DNA of 64,000 bases from Mycobacterium sp. DL440 (GTDB taxonomy: Bacteria; Actinomycetota; Actinomycetes; Mycobacteriales; Mycobacteriaceae). The position numbers were made by a program, and so were the translations under genes. This document shows positions 58,398 through 64,000 of the stretch, piece after piece; position 1 is the stretch's first letter, and each line of letters begins with the position of its first letter. Below the pieces are notes generated by a model. The model saw nothing but the letters and a program-made list of their open reading frames with translations. It was not told the origin of the DNA and ran no database searches. The stretch covers positions 2,681,054-2,745,053 of the forward strand of contig NZ_CP050191.1 of the NCBI RefSeq assembly GCF_011745145.1. The letters are read 5' to 3'.

Positions 58398-59240
58398 CTA
58401 GAAGGCCGGCCACGGGATCGGCCGGTGCCGATCCGGCGTCGGCATCACCGGATTGCTCAGCAGCCCAACGATTCTGGACCGCAAGGCGGCGATCTCGGCG
58501 TCGGTGATGTGTGCGCACAACTGCTCGGCGACACCGCCGAACCCATCACGCAGGGCCACGATGTCAGCCAGGGTTTCGTCATCGACAGGCTTGCCGGCCC
58601 AGCCCCACAGCACGGTCCGCAGCTTGTCCTCCACGTGCAGGCTCACCCCGTGGTCCACGCCGAAGACCGCGCCGTCGAGGCCGGCCAGGATGTGCCCGCC
58701 CTTGCGGTCGGCGTTGTTGATGAGCACGTCGAACACTGCCATCCGGAACAGTCGGGGATCATCTGCGTGCACCAGCGTCACCTCGTCGCCGGCGTAGTCG
58801 TAGGCCTGCAGGATGGGCAGGAAACCCGGCGGGAGATGTCCGGCCGGCAGCAGGTCCACCAGATCGGGTCCTGAATCCGGCTCGTCCCCCACCTGATCAC
58901 CGGGCTGGTCCACCCACAGCTGCAGCATGCCCGGCCCCGCAGGTCCGTCACGAATAATGGTGTGGGGCACGACATTCCAACCCAATGCGGCCGAGACCAG
59001 GTGGGCGCCCAGCTCGCGGCCGGCCAGCGTGCCGTCGGGAAAATCCCACAGCGGGGCTTCACCCCGGATCGGCTTGTAGACGCAGTGCACCTGCCGCGCG
59101 CCCAGGTTGGCCTCGCACAGGAAGGTGGCGTTGCTCGCCGACCGGATGCGGCCGATCACCGTCAACTCGCCGTCGGCCAGGACCTCGCCATCGTCGGGGT
59201 CGGGGCCCGGGTCCGGCTCGGGGCTAGGACTCTGCGTCAT
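58398..59240 (-). CDS. SCO1664/Rv2133c-like protein with a PI3/4-kinase-like fold
   Basis: This protein of about 280 residues contains VHCVYKPIRGEAPLWDFPDGTLAGRE (Lys-containing nucleotide loop), then FDVLINNADRKGGHILAG and GVDHGVSLH, which resemble the catalytic and metal loops of phosphatidylinositol-kinase-like proteins. The substrate is unknown. The start at ATG 59240 overlaps the preceding DUF3090 gene by 17 bp. It is the last gene of the operon that starts near uppP. Confidence 0.83.
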   Translation of the reverse strand: MTQSPSPEPDPGPDPDDGEVLADGELTVIGRIRSASNATFLCEANLGARQVHCVYKPIRGEAPLWDFPDGTLAGRELGAHLVSAALGWNVVPHTIIRDGPAGPGMLQLWVDQPGDQVGDEPDSGPDLVDLLPAGHLPPGFLPILQAYDYAGDEVTLVHADDPRLFRMAVFDVLINNADRKGGHILAGLDGAVFGVDHGVSLHVEDKLRTVLWGWAGKPVDDETLADIVALRDGFGGVAEQLCAHITDAEIAALRSRIVGLLSNPVMPTPDRHRPIPWPAF

Positions 59241-59811
59241 CGTCGGATCCGGCCACCTCACCGCGCCGATAACCGTTGGTGCGCACGCAGATGTGCCCGT
59301 CGGGATCCAGCGGCTCATCGCACAGCGGGCAGGGCGGGCGTCCGGCCGAGATCACCCGGTTGGAGCGGGTGGCGAACTCCCGGGCCGACTCCGGGCTGAG
59401 AAACACCCGCACGGCGTCGGGGCCCTCCTCGGCGTCGTCCAGCACCACCGAGGCGTCGAACTCGCCCTCGGAAACCGCCAGCAGCTCCACCACGACGGTC
59501 TGCGCTTCCGAATCCCAGCCCAGGCCCATCGTCCCCACCCGAAACTCGGCATCGACCGGGGTGACCAGCGGCAGCAGGTCACTGACTTCACCGGTGTCCG
59601 GCGGGATCGGCGTGCCGAAACGGCGATTGATCTCGGTCAACAGGGCGGCGATGCGCTCGGCCAGCACCGCGACCTGCTGCTTCTCCAAGATCACCGAGAT
59701 CACCCGCTTGTCGTGGACAGCCTGCAAATAGAAAGTCCGGTTACCGGGTTGGCCGACGGTCCCGGCCACGAAACGGTCGGGAGTGCGAAAGACGTGAATT
59801 GCGCGGGACAT
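59224..59811 (-). CDS. DUF3090 family protein (Rv2134c-like)
   Basis: This 195-aa protein is beta-rich (QPGNRTFYLQAVHDKRVIS) and ends with a small zinc-ribbon-like motif PPCPLCDEPLDPDGHICVR. It equals Rv2134c in length and position. The family is confined to actinobacteria and always sits beside the Rv2133c-type protein, so the two probably act together. Confidence 0.88.
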   Translation of the reverse strand: MSRAIHVFRTPDRFVAGTVGQPGNRTFYLQAVHDKRVISVILEKQQVAVLAERIAALLTEINRRFGTPIPPDTGEVSDLLPLVTPVDAEFRVGTMGLGWDSEAQTVVVELLAVSEGEFDASVVLDDAEEGPDAVRVFLSPESAREFATRSNRVISAGRPPCPLCDEPLDPDGHICVRTNGYRRGEVAGSDDDAES

Positions 59812-59846
59812 GGCACCTTCCAAAATACCGGTATCGGTACCGCGGG

Positions 59847-60518
59847 TCAGTTGGTGGACCCACCCACCACGGCGTCGGTGGCCGGTTTGGCGGCCAGCCC
59901 GGCGCTCAACTGCGTGCCGGTGTGATTGATGTGCATCACGAATGGGCGCAGCTCGGTGTAGCGGATCACGCTCATCGACGCCGGGTCGGCGGTGATCCGC
60001 TGGAACCCGTCCAGGTGCACGCCCAACGCGTCGGCGAGCACCGCCTTGATCACGTCGCCGTGCGTGCACGCCAGCCACAACACGTCGGCACCGTGCTCAT
60101 CGGCCAGCGCACGGTCGCGTTCCCGCACCGCAGCGACCGCCCGGGCCTGGACCTGGGCCAGGCCCTCGCCCTCGGGGAACACCGCCGCACTGGGCTGCTG
60201 CTGGACCACTGACCACAGGGGTTCCTTCACCAGTTCGCCGATGGCGCGCCCGGTCCAACTGCCGTAATCCACCTCGGTGAGCCGTTCGTCAACGACCGGC
60301 TGCAGCGTCAGCGCCTCGGCCAGCGGCGCCACCGTGCGTGCGCAGCGCAACAACGGAGAGTGCACGATCGCGGTCACCGGCAGCTCGCCGATCCGCGCCA
60401 CCAGGCCGGCGGCTTGTTCGGCACCGCGTTCGTCGAGGTCGACGCCCTCGCTCCGGCCCGCCAGGGTGTGTGCGGTGTTCGAGGTCGAGCGGCCATGCCT
60501 CAGCAGGATCACGGTCAT
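59847..60518 (-). CDS. histidine phosphatase family protein (Rv2135c/MSMEG_4193 type)
   Basis: This 223-aa protein has the phosphoglycerate mutase-like catalytic motif LRHGRSTSN (residues 6-14, catalytic His8) and a second His in ACTHGDVI. It hydrolyses a phosphomonoester through a phosphohistidine. The substrate is not known. It is part of the conserved operon uppP to Rv2133c. Confidence 0.9.
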   Translation of the reverse strand: MTVILLRHGRSTSNTAHTLAGRSEGVDLDERGAEQAAGLVARIGELPVTAIVHSPLLRCARTVAPLAEALTLQPVVDERLTEVDYGSWTGRAIGELVKEPLWSVVQQQPSAAVFPEGEGLAQVQARAVAAVRERDRALADEHGADVLWLACTHGDVIKAVLADALGVHLDGFQRITADPASMSVIRYTELRPFVMHINHTGTQLSAGLAAKPATDAVVGGSTN

Positions 60519-60572
60519 ATGGGCTCCTCGCGCCGGCGCTCGTCGGTCATAGGTCAGCTTTCACGGTCTGGA

Positions 60573-61421
60573 TCATTGCGCCACAACCACCCCGGTACCC
60601 AGCAGTGCCAGCACCACCACGCCCAGCACCACCCGATAGCCGACAAACCAGTACATGCTGTGCGACACCAGGAATTTCAGGAACCAGGCGATCGCCGCGA
60701 GGCCGACGATGAACGCGATCACCGTGGCCACCAGCAGCTGGGCGCCGGTGGCGCTCATCCCCTCCCCGACCGGATGAAACGCATCGGGCAGCGAGAAGAT
60801 GCCGGAGGCGAACACCGCCGGAATCGCCAGCAGGAAACCGAACCGGGCGGCCAACTCGCGCTCCATCCCGAGGAACAGGCCGGCGCTGATGGTCGCACCG
60901 GAACGCGACACCCCCGGCACCAGTGCCAGGCACTGGGCCAGGCCGACGATGATGCTGTCGCGCCAGGTCAGCTGCTCGACGCGGCGAACCTGCCTGCCGT
61001 AATACTCAGCCGCGGCGATCACCGCCGAGAACACGATCAGCGCCGTGGCCACCAGCCACAGATTGCGTGCGCCGGTGCGGATTTCATCTTTGAACAGCAG
61101 GCCGAACACGCCGATCGGAACGCTGCCGATGATCACCCACCAGCCCAGCCAGTAGTCGGAGGACCGGTGTGGCGCATTGAACAGCCCGGCGAACCAGGCC
61201 TTGATGATCCGGCCGATATCGCGCGCGAAGTACACCAGCACGGCGAGCTCGGTGCCCAGCTGGGTGACCGCTGTGAACGAGGCGCCTGCGTCGTCGTCGA
61301 AGAACACCCGGGACGTGATCGCGAGGTGCCCCGACGACGAGACCGGCAGAAACTCGGTGAGCCCCTGGACAATCGACAACACAACCACTTGCAGCCAGGA
61401 CATGGCACCGACGTCAGTCAC
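60573..61421 (-). CDS. uppP: undecaprenyl-diphosphatase UppP (BacA)
   Basis: This 282-aa membrane phosphatase recycles the decaprenyl/undecaprenyl carrier for wall synthesis. The conserved loops are [14 protein letters not shown] (Glu, Ser and His region) and [16 protein letters not shown] (active Arg). About eight membrane segments are seen. GTG 61421 gives an N-terminus VTDVGAMSW aligned to the M. tuberculosis protein; ATG 61403 is also possible. Activity also gives bacitracin tolerance. Confidence 0.94.
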   Translation of the reverse strand: MTDVGAMSWLQVVVLSIVQGLTEFLPVSSSGHLAITSRVFFDDDAGASFTAVTQLGTELAVLVYFARDIGRIIKAWFAGLFNAPHRSSDYWLGWWVIIGSVPIGVFGLLFKDEIRTGARNLWLVATALIVFSAVIAAAEYYGRQVRRVEQLTWRDSIIVGLAQCLALVPGVSRSGATISAGLFLGMERELAARFGFLLAIPAVFASGIFSLPDAFHPVGEGMSATGAQLLVATVIAFIVGLAAIAWFLKFLVSHSMYWFVGYRVVLGVVVLALLGTGVVVAQ

Positions 61422-61458
61422 GACGACGACCGTACCGTGACGCCGGCAGTGAGATGCG

Positions 61459-61725
61459 TCAGCGAGCGGCGCGCGAAACCGGCTGCGCGTCGGCGACGGC
61501 GTCCCGGACCGTTGCCGACAGGCTGCGTTCATCAGACAGGTCGATATCGGTCAGTTTGCGGCTGGCCATGGCCACCACATCGTCCTCGACCGGAACGGGT
61601 CCGGACAGGCGCGGACGGTAGACCTCGATCACGAGTTGCTGACGTTCGATGTGGAAAGAAAAACTCCGGCCATCGCCAACTTGGCCAAACCCACTGGCGT
61701 GTACACCAGTGGAAATATCCTCCAT
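61459..61725 (-). CDS. small conserved hypothetical protein upstream of uppP
   Basis: This 88-aa protein starts [15 protein letters not shown] with GGGAG-like GGGAG spacing before the ATG; an ATG at 61770 would add 15 residues. It is beta-rich in the first half ([19 protein letters not shown]) and helical in the second. It lies 37 bp before uppP and probably opens the operon. Function is unknown. Confidence 0.65.
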   Translation of the reverse strand: MEDISTGVHASGFGQVGDGRSFSFHIERQQLVIEVYRPRLSGPVPVEDDVVAMASRKLTDIDLSDERSLSATVRDAVADAQPVSRAAR

Positions 61726-61893
61726 AGCAAACTCCCGGTTACCCAGTTCCCGGTCTGCGGCGAGGGTCATGGTCGAACCATACCTCTACTTATGCCGCGA
61801 TGGTTGCAGACGCGACCATTTCCGATCGAGAGCCATGCCTAGACTGGATTCCTGCACGTCACCGACCATCCGTTCCCGACCGAGAGCCCTCCG

Positions 61894-62922
61894 TTGCGCC
61901 CAATCCTTGCAGGTCAGCCAGTTCGCGCCGGCCTCATTGCGCTGGCCCTGCTGCTCACCGCGGGCTGCACGTCCAACCCCGCCGACACCCCGCCGCCCAC
62001 CATCGAGCCCGCTCAGGCCGCAGTTTCGCCCCCGGTCACCACCACACCGGACGGCGAGATCCGACAATTACGCGGACACGCGGTGAGCGCGGTGTTCGAC
62101 TCAGCAACCGGCACACTGGCCGTTCTGACCCCCGCGTCCGAAGGCCAGTCGACCCTGAGCCTGCTGACGGGCAGCCGGCCGCCGCGCGAGGTGACGCTGA
62201 TGCCCGCGGCCACCGCGCTCAGCGTCGACGGCAAGGGTGGAGTCCTGGCGTCCACCCGGGGCGGATACTTCCGGGTCGACCTCGCCGACGCCAAGGCCAG
62301 CAAAGTCGACGTGGACGGCGCCCAGGGCGTCGACTTCACCGCGGTCGCCATGCGCGCCGACGGCAATCCGGTGCTGGGCAGTGCCGACGGAGCGGTCTAC
62401 ACATTGGGCAGCGACCACACCGTGGCCGCCCAGCTCAAGATCTTTGCCCGGGTGGATTCGCTTGTCACACAAGGAAACACCGCAGTGGTTCTGGACCGCG
62501 GGCAAACCTCGGTGACTGCCGTCAACCCCAGCGGCACCAAAGCCGCGCAGGCACTGCGGGCCGGCGAAGGCGCCACCACCATGGCCGCCGATGCGCGCGG
62601 CCGGGTCCTGGTCGCCGACACCCGCGGCGACGAGCTACTGGTGTTCGGCGCAGATCCCTTGATCATGCGCCAGCGTTACCCGGTACCCGCCGCCCCCTAC
62701 GGCCTGGCCGGGTCCGACAAGCTGGCCTGGGTGTCGCAGACCGCGGCCAATACCGTGATTGGTTACGATCTCTCCACCGGCATACCGGTGGAAAAGGTGC
62801 GTTATCGAACCGTGCAGCAACCGAACTCCCTGTCCTACGACGACAAGACCGACACCCTCTACGTGGTGTCGGGGTCCGGAGCGGGTATCCAGGTGATCGG
62901 CAGCGCGTCGGGTCGCCGATGA
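61894..62922 (+). CDS. lppL: LppL-like lipoprotein with a beta-propeller domain
   Basis: This 342-aa protein has lipoprotein signal LALLLTAGC (lipidated Cys25) and a repetitive beta-propeller-like body ([49 protein letters not shown]). It matches Rv2138 by position, just before pyrD. A TTG start is used. It probably binds a ligand or wall component outside the membrane; the role is unknown. Its stop overlaps the next gene's ATG. Confidence 0.88.
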   Translation: MRPILAGQPVRAGLIALALLLTAGCTSNPADTPPPTIEPAQAAVSPPVTTTPDGEIRQLRGHAVSAVFDSATGTLAVLTPASEGQSTLSLLTGSRPPREVTLMPAATALSVDGKGGVLASTRGGYFRVDLADAKASKVDVDGAQGVDFTAVAMRADGNPVLGSADGAVYTLGSDHTVAAQLKIFARVDSLVTQGNTAVVLDRGQTSVTAVNPSGTKAAQALRAGEGATTMAADARGRVLVADTRGDELLVFGADPLIMRQRYPVPAAPYGLAGSDKLAWVSQTAANTVIGYDLSTGIPVEKVRYRTVQQPNSLSYDDKTDTLYVVSGSGAGIQVIGSASGRR

Positions 62923-63188
62923 CCACCATCCAACAGGGCCGCATGCCACCGGGGTGGGAAAAGGTCGTCGCCGAAGACCGTTCCGAGGAATACGACTGGA
63001 TACCGTTGCGGCTACCGCCCGATGTCACCAGGATCAGCGCCTCGATCCGCTTGTCCATCGAGGCCGAGTACCGCGGCTGGGAACTGACCCGCGTGCGGGC
63101 CTATACAGATGGGAGCCGACGGGTGCTGTTGCGCCGCAAGAAATCCGCGTCATCCATGCCGGGCACACCCCAGGCACCTTCGCTGTGA
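62919..63188 (+). CDS. DUF5703-like small protein
   Basis: This 89-aa basic protein contains [22 protein letters not shown] and [24 protein letters not shown], the pattern of the mycobacterial DUF5703 family. It overlaps lppL by 4 bp (ATGA) and pyrD by one base, so the three are coupled. Function is unknown. Confidence 0.83.
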   Translation: MTTIQQGRMPPGWEKVVAEDRSEEYDWIPLRLPPDVTRISASIRLSIEAEYRGWELTRVRAYTDGSRRVLLRRKKSASSMPGTPQAPSL

Positions 63189-64000
63189 TGTACGCGGCTC
63201 TGCGGCGGGCATTCTTCCTGGTGCCCCCGGAACGAATTCACCAGTGGGTGTTCGCCCTTCTGCGTGCCGTCACCGGTCCGGCGATCCCGCGGCGGGCACT
63301 CGCACGCCGGCTGGCGCCCGCCGATCCAGTGCTGGCCAGCACGGTGTTCGGGGTGCGGTTCCCCGGTCCCATGGGCCTGGCCGCCGGTTTCGACAAGGAC
63401 GGCCGCGGCGTGGAGACCTGGGGTGCGCTGGGCTTCGGCTATGCCGAGGTCGGCACCGTCACGGCGCAACCGCAACCGGGGAATCCCGAGCCCCGGCTGT
63501 TCCGGCTGCCCGAGGACCATGCGCTGCTCAACCGGATGGGTTTCAACAACGAGGGCGCCGGAGCGTTGGCGATCCGACTGGCCCGGCACACCCCCGACGT
63601 GCCGATCGGGGTGAACATCGGCAAGACCAAGCTGACCCCGGCCGAAGACGCCGTCGCCGACTACGCCGAGAGCACCCGATTGGTCAGTGCACTGGCCGCC
63701 TACATCGTCGTCAACGTCAGCTCACCCAACACCCCCGGACTGCGGGATCTGCAGGCAGTGGAATCACTGCGGCCGATCCTGGCCGCGGTCAAGGCCGAGA
63801 CGGACAAGCCGGTGCTGGTCAAGATCGCCCCCGACCTCTCCGATGCCGATGTCGACGAAATCGCGGACCTGGCAGTCGAATTGGGGCTGGCGGGAATCGT
63901 CGCCACCAACACCACCGTGTCGCGTGACGGGTTGGCCACAGCCGGTGTCACCGAACTGGGTGCCGGCGGGGTCTCCGGACGCCCGGTCGCACACCGGTCA
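63188..64000 (+). CDS. pyrD: class 2 (quinone-dependent) dihydroorotate dehydrogenase PyrD, partial at right edge
   Basis: The first 271 codons are present. The N-terminal membrane-association helices ([24 protein letters not shown]) identify class 2, and [27 protein letters not shown] and [16 protein letters not shown] (catalytic Ser region) follow. It oxidises dihydroorotate with FMN and passes electrons to menaquinone. The window ends before the C-terminal FMN-binding part. Confidence 0.95.
   Translation, partial: MYAALRRAFFLVPPERIHQWVFALLRAVTGPAIPRRALARRLAPADPVLASTVFGVRFPGPMGLAAGFDKDGRGVETWGALGFGYAEVGTVTAQPQPGNPEPRLFRLPEDHALLNRMGFNNEGAGALAIRLARHTPDVPIGVNIGKTKLTPAEDAVADYAESTRLVSALAAYIVVNVSSPNTPGLRDLQAVESLRPILAAVKAETDKPVLVKIAPDLSDADVDEIADLAVELGLAGIVATNTTVSRDGLATAGVTELGAGGVSGRPVAHRS

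Overview
The window is high-GC actinobacterial chromosome, and the gene content is that of a non-tuberculous, probably fast-growing Mycobacterium/Mycolicibacterium. The evidence is the mycothiol gene mshC, F420-dependent luciferase-like oxidoreductases, mpt53, an LdtMt1-type L,D-transpeptidase, eis, lppL and KstR-type operators. The right third, from hisG-hisE through metH, a PAC2 gene, mshC, cysQ, uppP and lppL to pyrD, keeps the order of the M. tuberculosis Rv2121c-Rv2139 segment, with a glucose permease between hisE and metH as I recall from M. smegmatis. No tRNA, rRNA, CRISPR array, integrase or transposase was seen.

Left part (1-13.4 kb): an F420 oxidoreductase, the secreted oxidoreductase MPT53 with its CcdA-like electron donor, a GerW-like gene pair, a hotdog thioesterase, a threonine dehydratase-like enzyme, a POT peptide transporter, a Pro-rich membrane protein, LdtA, a membrane hydroxylase coupled to a GntR regulator, an XRE regulator facing a small membrane protein, a CYP125-type P450 and a secreted Pro-rich protein. 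13.4-26.4 kb: a molybdopterin oxidoreductase translated with a TetR regulator, then a small steroid-linked block (nitronate monooxygenase-like enzyme, DapB-like dehydrogenase, 3alpha,20beta-hydroxysteroid dehydrogenase) carrying KstR-type boxes. These are followed by a membrane-anchored GH2 exo-glucosaminidase-like enzyme, eis and cinA.

Middle part (26.5-43.5 kb): a hydrolase, class I aldolase, amidase, and a five-gene sulfonate/sulfate-ester operon (dioxygenase, permease, ATPase, lipoprotein, dioxygenase). The second dioxygenase has lost an iron ligand. After yaaA comes a rearranged stretch: a beheaded Pro-rich gene, an esterase, a secreted lipase homologue lacking its catalytic Ser and His, and another F420 enzyme. 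Then follow an ArsR-SRPBCC-flavodoxin operon and a disulfide reductase-like flavoprotein.

The most striking locus is metH (48.4-52.5 kb). The gene encodes an E. coli-type cobalamin-dependent methionine synthase. Its leader carries what reads as a complete S-adenosylhomocysteine (SAH) riboswitch, whose pseudoknot competes with a hairpin that hides the ribosome binding site. Directly upstream lie about 28 codons that match the start of the other, M. tuberculosis-type MetH. The native metH therefore appears to have been replaced in place by a riboswitch-metH cassette that kept the old promoter. The far right (53.4-64 kb) holds conserved mycothiol, sulfur, cell-wall lipid carrier and pyrimidine genes and runs off the end inside pyrD.
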